In this document: positions 48,861 through 56,898 of the stretch, one piece after another | How positions within the stretch are numbered: the stretch's first letter is position 1 | Layout of the letters: each line of letters begins with the position of its first letter | Assembly: GCA_016714085.1 (NCBI GenBank) | Contig: JADJNW010000013.1 | Location: 1-64,000 of the forward strand | DNA length: 64,000 bases | Origin: Saprospiraceae bacterium | Lineage (GTDB): Bacteria; Bacteroidota; Bacteroidia; Chitinophagales; Saprospiraceae | Direction: 5' to 3' | Program-made: the position numbers and the translations under genes | The notes under the pieces: model-generated | The model's database searches: none | The model's input: only the letters and a program-made list of their open reading frames with translations | What the model was told of the DNA's origin: nothing

Positions 48861-49610
48861 ATGAAAACAATCAAAAAAATCTTCATTTTATTTATCAGTG
48901 CAACGGCGCTGATGTACACGCCCGGCTGTTTTGTTGATCTGGACGACGACGATGATTTCTTCGGCTGCTTGGACGCCGACGGCGCGATCGTAAACGAAGT
49001 GATTAATATGGCTACTTTCGATGCGATTGACTTGCGCATCGCCGGTAAAGTTTATATCCGCCAGGGCAATCAACAACGCGTAGAAATTGAAGCGCCACAA
49101 CGCTTGATCGACGAAATGGAATTTGATGTGCGCGGCGGTGAATGGGAAATCAAGACTGACCGTTGCGTGCGCTACGACAATGATGACTTGATTATTTACA
49201 TCACTTTACCAAAGATTACCAGCTTAAAAATCACGGGTTCCGGCGATATTATCAGCGAAAACACACTGGAAGTAGGCGATCTCGATCTGCGCATCAGCGG
49301 CTCCGGCAGCATTGACGCGGCGGTAGAAGCGGATGATATTGATGCCACGATTTCCGGTTCGGGCGATATTTATCTGGAAGGTACTGCCGATGTATTGGAT
49401 TTTGTAATCAGTGGTTCGGGCGACTTCAGAGGCTTTAATTTACTCGTAAATGCTGCCAAAATCACGATCAGCGGTAGCGGCGATGTCGAAGTAAATGTGC
49501 TGGACGCTTTGGATATAAAGATTTCCGGTAGCGGCGACGTATTCTACAAAGGAACGCCGACGATCAATGCCCAGATTTCCGGCTCCGGCAAAGTGATTAA
49601 TGCGAATTAA
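48861..49610 (+). CDS. DUF2807 lipoprotein (auto-transporter adhesin-like head GIN domain)
   Basis: A 249-residue lipoprotein. The lipobox is in TALMYTPGC, followed by an acidic stretch (DLDDDDDFFG). The DUF2807 domain is a right-handed beta-helix in which the motif ISGSGD or near forms (TGSGD, SGSGS) recurs about seven times, at intervals of roughly 20 residues (ATISGSGDIYLEG, FVISGSGDFRGF, ITISGSGDVEVN, IKISGSGDVFYKG). Function unknown; surface binding is inferred. Followed by a word-repeat hairpin and a terminator. Confidence 0.92.
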   Translation: MKTIKKIFILFISATALMYTPGCFVDLDDDDDFFGCLDADGAIVNEVINMATFDAIDLRIAGKVYIRQGNQQRVEIEAPQRLIDEMEFDVRGGEWEIKTDRCVRYDNDDLIIYITLPKITSLKITGSGDIISENTLEVGDLDLRISGSGSIDAAVEADDIDATISGSGDIYLEGTADVLDFVISGSGDFRGFNLLVNAAKITISGSGDVEVNVLDALDIKISGSGDVFYKGTPTINAQISGSGKVINAN

Positions 49611-49612
49611 GG

Positions 49613-49652
49613 AAGAGGATAGCAGGATAATAGGATAGGGACATCCCTATCT
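49613..49652. repeat. folded-back word repeat (AGGATA type)
   Basis: AGGATA-containing words occur three times (GAGGATA, CAGGATA, TAGGATA). The last runs into a stem GATAGGG-ACAT-CCCTATC, followed by another complementary word, CTATCC. It lies just after the DUF2807 stop codon. Confidence 0.7.
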
Positions 49653-49691
49653 TTCTATCCATAACCAAAGAAATCGATTGTTGAATGCAAT

Positions 49692-49727
49692 GCTGCCTGC
49701 TTTCGCTGCGGAAGTGGGCAGCTTTTG
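49692..49727 (+). terminator. terminator downstream of the DUF2807 gene
   Basis: GCTGCCTGCTTTC and GGAAGTGGGCAGC (to 49722) form an imperfect 12-bp stem, followed by TTTTGTTTTT. Confidence 0.75.
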
Positions 49728-49904
49728 TTTTTGGTGGTAACGGGTAGCTATATACCGTTATTTATTCACTATTTCTACCATCTTTTTCCAAATTCAGTTA
49801 TTAAATGATTCTTTGCATTTTTGCTTGAATCTTCTTCTTATCTGAAAGTCTATTTGACTCTTCATTGTTCCTTCTTAATTAACATCTAAAAGTGCTAATG
49901 AGTA

Positions 49905-50456
49905 CTAAATGATAAAAATATCCTTTATACATTTAATGTCGTTTTTCTTGTTCTTTACCAACAATCTATTGACATGTAATGATTCAAGAATATTTATATT
50001 TTTCTTGTAGAAGCTTGTGCTTTCATTTGCAGAAGGAATACTATGATATTTCAATATAATCATTTCAATATCATTTAGTTTTTTCAAAGTTCTTGTTATA
50101 AGTCTTAATTCAATTAGCTCTTCTTTATTCGAAGTAAGTCCAGTATGTACTATTTTAGATAATTGATGTCTTCGTTCATTACCAATTGTTCTTATCGTTG
50201 ATTCAATGACATCTTCAAGAAGACCGTTAAAACTCTCATCTAAGATTTGACTTCTTAAAAGTTCTTGTTCTTGATTGTTGAGTTCTTCTGTAAGGATTTT
50301 TATGAATTCAACCATCCTGTCAATTCTTTGATTAGGTATAACCGATGATAATAATTCAACAAGGGCTCCACCTACGAGTGGAACTTCGCCCAAAGTAGCA
50401 TTTATTAATTTAACTAATTTGTCTGAATTATTTTCGTTTAAGTTTTTTAGCTCCAT
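49905..50456 (-). CDS. orphan cytosolic protein of unknown function
   Basis: Not recognised. A 183-residue helical protein with no signal peptide. Near the N-terminus is GEVPLVGGALVELLSSVIPN followed by QRIDRMVEFIKILTEEL; this Gly-rich hydrophobic hairpin then Asn-Gln-Arg pattern is reminiscent of uncharacterised proteins seen in accessory regions, but I cannot name a family. The rest is charged helices. It is more AT-rich and richer in Ile/Asn/Lys codons than its neighbours and stands alone on the minus strand in long non-coding DNA, which suggests acquisition. It may be a defence or stress gene; nothing in the sequence proves it. Confidence 0.75.
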   Translation of the reverse strand: MELKNLNENNSDKLVKLINATLGEVPLVGGALVELLSSVIPNQRIDRMVEFIKILTEELNNQEQELLRSQILDESFNGLLEDVIESTIRTIGNERRHQLSKIVHTGLTSNKEELIELRLITRTLKKLNDIEMIILKYHSIPSANESTSFYKKNINILESLHVNRLLVKNKKNDIKCIKDIFII

Positions 50457-50789
50457 TTATTATCAGTTCAAGTTGTTCCTAAGAGGTATATAACATTTGT
50501 ATATACGCCATATAGCGTTTATTTCCATTATAACTTTAATTGCCTTAATTTATTGATAATCAAGTGTAAAATTACTATTATCCGATTGAACTTGCAATAA
50601 AATTCTCCTAATGCCATCAAAATTTGAAAAATCCTGCTGAAATGGATAATCCCGGCGTCCTGTTTTGTCAATTATGTGACAACACTTAATGCGCGTCACA
50701 AGGATTTCTATTATTTTACACGCAGATGAACCGAGGCGTTTATCTGCTTATTTTTATTATTATTTTACCTAAACTGTAACAACCTGATT
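50457..50789. other. 333-bp intergenic region
   Basis: AT-rich. It contains repeated TATATA-type words near 50490-50515 and a perfect dyad at 50665-50682 upstream of the M14 pair. No TAnnTTTG match and no gene. Confidence 0.55.
50665..50682. promoter_or_regulatory. 18-bp dyad upstream of the M14 genes
   Basis: TTGTCA-ATTATG-TGACAA, a perfect 6-bp inverted repeat with a 6-bp centre, 108 bp before the first M14 start codon. Candidate operator. Confidence 0.35.
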
Positions 50790-52463
50790 ATGAGATTAAA
50801 AAAATACTTTATTTATACCGGGCTGCTGGTGTTGCTGAATGCTTCTGCCGGGTTTGCCCAAAATAATTATGCCAATCACGCGCAGCTTTCCGCGCGACTC
50901 AAAGCGCTTGCTTCCAAGTATTCCGGGCAGGCTTCGGTACAAAGCATCGGCAAAAGCCAGGGCGGGCGCGACATTTGGGCTTTGACACTCGGCGGTAGTA
51001 CTGCTGATGCCAAACCTGCGATTCTGGTGGTAGCCGGCGTAGATGGGGCGCACTTGGCGGGCACGGAAATCGCCATCGAAATGGCAGAAAAAATGCTTGC
51101 TGCTGCTAATACAGATAGTATATCGCAATTGCTCAGGAGCAAGACTTTATATTTTGTGCCAAGCGTCAATCCTGATGCGCAAGAGCAAGCGAGCGCCAGA
51201 CTTAAGTTTGAGCGCAGTGGTAATGATAGCAATACCGATGATGATCGCGATGGTCGTTTGAATGAAGACCCTTTTGAGGATTTAAATAATGATGGCATTA
51301 TTACCATCTTGCGCGTGGAGGATGCAACGGGGACTTATGTGGTGAGCAAAGATGATCCAAGAGTAATGGTAAAAGCCGAGGGTGAAGTTGGTAAATATTT
51401 ATTATTAAGCGAAGGAATTGATAATGATAAAGACGGTGAATTTAATGAAGATGGCATCGGAGGAGTAAATATTGATAAAAACTTTACATTTGATTATCCA
51501 GTCTTTATTCCTGGCTCCGGCGAGTACGCTGCTTCCGAGTCGGAGGTGCGAGCGCTTATGACTTTTTTATACGAACATCAGAATATTTTTGCAGTGCTGA
51601 CTTTTGGCCCTGCCAATAATCTTTCTGCCGCGCCGACATTTGATGCTGCCAGGGCAAATCGGAGAATCCCCACTGCGCCTACCCAAAAGGATGTAACAGT
51701 GATGACGCAGGTTTCCAAAATTTATAATCAAACAGGATTGAAGGATGGACCGACAATGCCCCACACAAAAGGTAATTTTTCACAAACGGCTTATTTTCAT
51801 GGCGGTAGATTTAGTTTTTCTACGCCTGGTTGGTGGGTACCCAAAGTGGAAATCGATTCAACAAAACGCGCGCCTGCTGCAACGGGCGGCCCGAGAGCTG
51901 GCGGCGGTGGAGCGCCAAAAGCGGGTGAAGAGGATATTCAGTTTTTGAAATGGGCGGATAAAGAAAAGTTGACCAATACCTTTGTGGATTGGACGACGAT
52001 ACAACATCCTGATTTTCCAGGACAAAAAGCAGAAGTAGGCGGCATCGCTCCTTATGCTAAATGGAATCCGCCGGTTTCTTATCTCGCGGATGTTTCTGAT
52101 AAACACGTTCAATTCTTAATTGAATTAAGTGAACAAATGCCTGAAATACAGGTGGTTAATGTGAAAAATGAATCACTTGGAAATGGGATTTCACGTATCA
52201 CTGCTACGGTGGTTAACAAAGGTTTGATGCCAACTTATGCGGATATTGGTGACCGTGTGCGCTTTATTCAAAAGATGAAAACGGAATTGAAACTGGGCAA
52301 CGGACAAGCAATTGTTTCTGGCAGACGCTTGTACCTACGCAATACCTTGGGCGCGGGTGAATCGGAAGAATATTCCTGGCTGGTAAGCGGCACAGGTAAA
52401 GCGACGATCGAAGCCGGCTGTCCGACAACTGGCGTCAAGTCAGTAGAAGTAACATTGAAATAA
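50790..52463 (+). CDS. M14-family carboxypeptidase-like protein lacking zinc ligands (pseudoenzyme)
   Basis: A 557-residue exported paralogue of the next gene. Signal peptide: KKYFIYTGLLVLLNASAGFAQ. It shares the M14 framework (SIGKSQGGRDIWALTLGG, FVPSVNPDAQE) and acidic Asp-rich insertions (NTDDDRDGRLNEDPFEDLNN, DNDKDGEFNEDG). The catalytic site is lost: the HxxE zinc motif of the paralogue (His112, Glu115) is Asp85 and His88 here (GVDGAHLAG), the third His falls in LTFGPANNLSA, and the catalytic Glu region reads FSFSTPGWWVPK. The stop codon (52461-52463) and the paralogue's start are 42 nt apart. A binding or chaperone role is inferred. C-terminal Ig-like domain ends SVEVTLK. Confidence 0.9.
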   Translation: MRLKKYFIYTGLLVLLNASAGFAQNNYANHAQLSARLKALASKYSGQASVQSIGKSQGGRDIWALTLGGSTADAKPAILVVAGVDGAHLAGTEIAIEMAEKMLAAANTDSISQLLRSKTLYFVPSVNPDAQEQASARLKFERSGNDSNTDDDRDGRLNEDPFEDLNNDGIITILRVEDATGTYVVSKDDPRVMVKAEGEVGKYLLLSEGIDNDKDGEFNEDGIGGVNIDKNFTFDYPVFIPGSGEYAASESEVRALMTFLYEHQNIFAVLTFGPANNLSAAPTFDAARANRRIPTAPTQKDVTVMTQVSKIYNQTGLKDGPTMPHTKGNFSQTAYFHGGRFSFSTPGWWVPKVEIDSTKRAPAATGGPRAGGGGAPKAGEEDIQFLKWADKEKLTNTFVDWTTIQHPDFPGQKAEVGGIAPYAKWNPPVSYLADVSDKHVQFLIELSEQMPEIQVVNVKNESLGNGISRITATVVNKGLMPTYADIGDRVRFIQKMKTELKLGNGQAIVSGRRLYLRNTLGAGESEEYSWLVSGTGKATIEAGCPTTGVKSVEVTLK

Positions 52464-52505
52464 ATGTATGTAACAATTGATTCATTTTTAAAAAGATATT
52501 TTAAT

Positions 52506-54299
52506 ATGAACTTCATAAAATACTTTATATTTTCTGCCATTATTATATTTATTACATCTTCATTAATAGCCCAAAACCCTACCGACCCAGAATTGACAGG
52601 TATGCGGGCCATTGGCACGCCCGCTAATCCGAAAGTAAAATGGGCTTGGAATTATTACATGGATTTTGCAGCTTATACTAAATTGGCACAAGAATTGGCG
52701 AAAGCGCATCCTGATATTGTGAAAGTGCAATCGATCGGAAAGTCTTCTAAAGGGCTGGATATGTGGGTGTTAACGATTTCCGATTATAAAACTGGAAACG
52801 TAGATCGCAAACCGGCATTCTGGATCGATGGTAGTATCCATGCCAATGAAATGCAAGGCGTTCAATTTGCGATGTACACCGCCTGGTATCTGGCGGAAAG
52901 CTTTGGCAAAGTGGACTTTCTGACCCAATTGCTCAAGGATAAAACCTTTTATATCTTGCCTTCGGTGAACCCCGACGGGCGTGAAAATTTTATTCACAAA
53001 CCAGGGCCGACCAACTCTTCGCGCTCTGGTATGGTGTCTTTTGATGACGATAGAGACGGTAGTCTGGATGAAGATACGTATGATGATATTGATGGCGATG
53101 GTAATATTGTTATGATGCGTCGCAAATCGCCGGCTGGTCGCTTTAAGCAAGATCCTAATTTTCCTTCTCGTATGATTCAAGCTGCTGCGGATGAAGCAGG
53201 GGAATACGAAATGCTTGGTTTTGAAGGGATTGACAATGATGGAGATGGCTTGGTAAATGAAGATCATCCGGGTACCTATGATCCCAATCGCGACTGGGCC
53301 TGGAATTGGCAGCCCAATTATATTCAAAACGGGGCATTATATTTTCCGGGTACGCTGGTAGAAACACAAAATATCAAGAAATTTATAATATCACATCCCA
53401 ATATCGCCGGGGCTCAAAGCTATCATAATTCTGGTGGAATGTTCTTACGCCCGCCGGGTGCAGAAGAAGATCAACCCTTTGTAAATCAAGCAGATATAGC
53501 TGTTTATGATTATATTGGTAAACAAGGCGAAAAAATGGTGCCGGGGTATAATTATTATAGTATTTGGAAAGACCTTTATACTGTTTATGGCGGTGAGCTT
53601 GATTTCTTTGCATTGGTGCGCGGTATATTTACTTTTTCTAACGAAATTAATAATGCATATCAATTATTTAATGAGCAACAAGGAGGAGGCAGCGGCACTA
53701 CTTATGAAGAATTTGATAAATTACTATTATTTAATGATGCTTATATTAAGTGGCAGCCATTCAAACACCCGCAATATGGGGATATTGAAATAGGTGGCGC
53801 AAAACGTAATTACACGCGTAATACCGTTGGTTTTATGATGGAAGAAGAAGGGCATCGCAATATGGCTTTTACAATTTTACACGCATATCATATGCCAAAA
53901 TTAGATATTGTAGAACTCCGAACCCGAGCATTGGCGGGCGGTTTGACAGAAGTAACGGCAACCGTAGTGAACCAGCGCGCGATCCCGACGCATTCCGCAC
54001 ATGATATTCGATATAAAATTGAACGACCGGATTATATCACTTTGAAAAATGCGCAGGTCGTCAGCGGCATGATCGTGGAAAATGATATGTTGGGCATCAC
54101 CAGAGAACAAAAAAACAATCCACAAACGATTGAAGTGGCTAATATCGGCGGCACTGTTGGCGGCGGCGGTGGAGGATTTGGCGGTGGCGGCAGCAGCAAT
54201 AATGCGGTGCGCGTGCGCTGGATTATTAAGGGCAAACTTGATAAATACACCGTAGAAGTCGATAGCCGCAAGGGGGGCGTGGTTTCTAAAACGTTTTAA
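52506..54299 (+). CDS. M14-family zinc carboxypeptidase
   Basis: A 597-residue exported metallocarboxypeptidase. ATG 52506 opens a signal peptide (FIKYFIFSAIIIFITSSLIAQ); an earlier in-frame ATG at 52464 abuts the previous stop and is less likely. Zinc ligands His112 and Glu115 are in WIDGSIHANEMQG, a third His in AQSYHNSGGMFLRPPG, and the catalytic Glu in FTFSNEINNAY. Two Asp-rich loops (SFDDDRDGSLDED, DIDGDGN; DNDGDGLVNED) look like calcium sites. A Gly-rich linker lies near the C-terminus (GGGGGGFGGGGSSNN) before a final beta strand region. Probably acts on peptides outside the inner membrane. Pairs with the upstream pseudoenzyme. Confidence 0.94.
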   Translation: MNFIKYFIFSAIIIFITSSLIAQNPTDPELTGMRAIGTPANPKVKWAWNYYMDFAAYTKLAQELAKAHPDIVKVQSIGKSSKGLDMWVLTISDYKTGNVDRKPAFWIDGSIHANEMQGVQFAMYTAWYLAESFGKVDFLTQLLKDKTFYILPSVNPDGRENFIHKPGPTNSSRSGMVSFDDDRDGSLDEDTYDDIDGDGNIVMMRRKSPAGRFKQDPNFPSRMIQAAADEAGEYEMLGFEGIDNDGDGLVNEDHPGTYDPNRDWAWNWQPNYIQNGALYFPGTLVETQNIKKFIISHPNIAGAQSYHNSGGMFLRPPGAEEDQPFVNQADIAVYDYIGKQGEKMVPGYNYYSIWKDLYTVYGGELDFFALVRGIFTFSNEINNAYQLFNEQQGGGSGTTYEEFDKLLLFNDAYIKWQPFKHPQYGDIEIGGAKRNYTRNTVGFMMEEEGHRNMAFTILHAYHMPKLDIVELRTRALAGGLTEVTATVVNQRAIPTHSAHDIRYKIERPDYITLKNAQVVSGMIVENDMLGITREQKNNPQTIEVANIGGTVGGGGGGFGGGGSSNNAVRVRWIIKGKLDKYTVEVDSRKGGVVSKTF

Positions 54300-54306
54300 A
54301 TGATAT

Positions 54307-54345
54307 AAAATCCGGTAAATTTTACACGAATTTACCGGATTTTTT
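54307..54345 (+). terminator. terminator after the M14 genes
   Basis: AAAATCCGGTAAATT pairs perfectly with AATTTACCGGATTTT (54329-54343) around TTACACG, followed by more T. Confidence 0.9.
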
Positions 54346-54421
54346 AATTGTAATTAATATAATTTTAAGTGCATTTTTATTAATATATGATTTGATGTTA
54401 ATCATAATAAATAATAATTGG

Positions 54422-56143
54422 ATGAAAAAACGCATAACGCTTGGAATCTTATTCATTATACTGCTCGCTCAACTGAGTGCGCAGGAAGTACCTTCGCCAA
54501 ATTATTTTTACAGCGAAGTCTCTGGCCTGATGACACAATATAATGCGGATCGTCAAACTTTATTAAGACTTTACATCGCAGAAAATTCGCCGGAGCGTTC
54601 AGCGCGATTCATAAAACTAAATCAAGATTATTTAGCAGATTTAAAAACATTGAAATTCAATAATTTAAGTCGCGCCGGGCAAGTGGATTATCTACTTTTT
54701 AAAAGAGATTTAAATCAGGAAGTAAATAATTTTCAGGAATCATTAAATCATTATAATCGATTAAAAAACGTCTTGCCTTTTGCTGAAAATTTATATCAAA
54801 TCGAACGGGAACATCGTCGCGGAAAGATCGTAGATGGCGAAGCCTCCGCCAGTCTTTTCAATCAGTGTAGTAAAGAAATTAAAGCTTTGATGGCAGGCAC
54901 AAGCGCCAAAGGATTGCCGATGGAAGACGCTCGTTTGGTGCAAAGCGCATTACAAGGAGTTAAAAGAATTACGGAGAAATTTTATACATTTTATCATGGT
55001 TATGATCCATTATTTACATGGTGGGTCGAAAAACCTTATGCTACTTTGGTGAAAGATATAGATGCTTATGGCAAATATATTATAGAAAAAGCAGATACGA
55101 CCGGGCAAATGCCTAAAGATAAAAGCGGAATTGTAGGCAATCCGATTGGTAAAGAGGCAATTCTGACTTCTTTAAAGCATGAAATGATTCCCTATACGCC
55201 CGAAGAATTGATTGCTATTGCAGAAAAGGAATTTGACTGGTGCCGCAAGGAAATGCTCAAAGCCAGTCGTGACATGGGTTTTGGCGATCGCTGGAAAGAC
55301 GCCATGGAAAAAGTGAAAAATACGTATGTGCCACCCGGCGAGCAGCCCGAAGTTATTAATCGATTATATAATGAATCGGTCGATTTTTTAAAGAAACATG
55401 ATTTAGTTACAATTCCGCCTTTGGCAGAAGAAGATTGGCGTATGAGTATGATGTCTCCTGAACGGCAATTGGTGAATCCATTCTTCCTGGGTGGCGAGCA
55501 AATCATTATATCTTACCCGACCAATACGATGGAACATGATGATAAATTGATGAGTATGCGCGGTAATAATCCTCATTTTTCAAGGGCTACGGTGCATCAT
55601 GAATTGAATGCAGGGCATCATTTACAGGGATTTATGAATCGACGTTATCGGGATTATCGCAATTTTAATACCGCTTTCTGGACAGAAGGCTGGGCATTAT
55701 ATTGGGAATTAATATTATGGGATATGGACTTCCCGCAGTCGCCCGAAGACCGCGTCGGTATGCTGTTTTGGCGGATGCACCGTTGTGCGCGTATTATATT
55801 TTCTTTAAATTATCATCTTGGCGAGTGGACGCCGCAGCAATGTATTGATTTTCTGGTAGATGAAGTCAACCATGAACGCGCCAACGCCGAGGGCGAGGTG
55901 CGGCGCTCGTTTGAAGGGCGATACAATCCATTATATCAAGTGGCTTATATGATGGGCGGCTTGCAATTTCGTGCTTTGAAACAAGAATTGGTGGATAGCA
56001 AAAAAATGACATATAAAGAATTTCACGATGCCGTTTTGCGCGAGAATGCACTGCCTGTGGAGATGGTGCGTGCGGCTTTGACCAATGTAAAATTGACCGA
56101 AAATTACGAGACGAATTGGCGTTTTTATAGGATTGATCCTTAG
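54422..56143 (+). CDS. DUF885 family protein (putative metallopeptidase)
   Basis: A 573-residue exported protein. The ATG at 54422 gives a signal peptide (KKRITLGILFIILLAQLSAQ); upstream in-frame starts add a poly-Ile/Asn stretch and are rejected. The DUF885 metal motif is VHHELNAGHHLQGF (HExxxGHH type), with the second acidic site in NTAFWTEGWALYWELILWD. RVGMLFWRMHRCARIIFSLN follows, then EVRRSFEGRYNPLYQVAYMMG. The family is grouped with zinc peptidases by the HExxxGHH motif; substrates are mostly unknown. It follows the M14 pair on the same strand after a terminator. Confidence 0.92.
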   Translation: MKKRITLGILFIILLAQLSAQEVPSPNYFYSEVSGLMTQYNADRQTLLRLYIAENSPERSARFIKLNQDYLADLKTLKFNNLSRAGQVDYLLFKRDLNQEVNNFQESLNHYNRLKNVLPFAENLYQIEREHRRGKIVDGEASASLFNQCSKEIKALMAGTSAKGLPMEDARLVQSALQGVKRITEKFYTFYHGYDPLFTWWVEKPYATLVKDIDAYGKYIIEKADTTGQMPKDKSGIVGNPIGKEAILTSLKHEMIPYTPEELIAIAEKEFDWCRKEMLKASRDMGFGDRWKDAMEKVKNTYVPPGEQPEVINRLYNESVDFLKKHDLVTIPPLAEEDWRMSMMSPERQLVNPFFLGGEQIIISYPTNTMEHDDKLMSMRGNNPHFSRATVHHELNAGHHLQGFMNRRYRDYRNFNTAFWTEGWALYWELILWDMDFPQSPEDRVGMLFWRMHRCARIIFSLNYHLGEWTPQQCIDFLVDEVNHERANAEGEVRRSFEGRYNPLYQVAYMMGGLQFRALKQELVDSKKMTYKEFHDAVLRENALPVEMVRAALTNVKLTENYETNWRFYRIDP

Positions 56144-56239
56144 AATATAACGAAGGCTATAAATGTGTAATAATTTATTTTGAAGTTAAACTAAAAAAAA
56201 GCAATTTTGAAGATTAAATAAAAACAAAGATACACAGCC

Positions 56240-56884
56240 ATGCACGATACGTACCCTTTTTGGGAGTGGTTTAAAGAAAATCATCAACCGTATCTCCTTT
56301 ATTTTGAGGTAGATGAGAAAGAACGGCGGCGTTTGTCTGCCATTTTATTAGAACAGCTACACCAGCATAGTAAGCATTTGTTTTTTGAAATATTTGAGGA
56401 TATGGATAGCCCCGATTTGATATTTTCGCTTACGACGCATGGAAAAGCTGAATATTTTGAAATAGCAGAAGACCTTGGTGATTTTGCTCCTTATTACCTG
56501 GAAGGATGGCGCTTTGAGAATTTGATACCGCCCTGGTATTTTTATGCCTGGCCGGTAGCTTATTATTATAATAATATTACCCTCGAAATAGACAAAGTCT
56601 GGTTTAAACCAATTCATCATCCTGGTGATCCTTCTATTCTTGCATTTACGATTTATTTAAAATTTTATAAAAAAAGACATCATAATTTACCTTATTTAAA
56701 GCGCGCCGTTAAAGAATTATTATTCAAATATTTAGGCGAAGAAGTTTTTACATTGGATGTTCGTTATTTTGATATTGCCCAATTACCAAGTAGACCCGAG
56801 AAAAAAGGACTTAAACTGATTGACAGTTTGCCGACTTATATTGACTGGCATAAAACGAAAAAAATTAAATACTCTGAGAATTAG
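56240..56884 (+). CDS. protein of unknown function upstream of argF'
   Basis: Not recognised. A 214-residue cytosolic protein rich in Trp, Tyr and Phe (DTYPFWEWFKENHQPYLLYF, LIPPWYFYAWPVAYYYNNI). KERRRLSAILLEQLHQHSKH is helical, and the C-terminal LPYLKRAVKELLFKYLGE is followed by LDVRYFDIAQLP. It ends 14 nt before argF', so it is likely cotranscribed with it. There is no homology I can name; the aromatic-rich middle looks like a small alpha/beta domain. Confidence 0.7.
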   Translation: MHDTYPFWEWFKENHQPYLLYFEVDEKERRRLSAILLEQLHQHSKHLFFEIFEDMDSPDLIFSLTTHGKAEYFEIAEDLGDFAPYYLEGWRFENLIPPWYFYAWPVAYYYNNITLEIDKVWFKPIHHPGDPSILAFTIYLKFYKKRHHNLPYLKRAVKELLFKYLGEEVFTLDVRYFDIAQLPSRPEKKGLKLIDSLPTYIDWHKTKKIKYSEN

Positions 56885-56898
56885 ATATTTTATATCGC

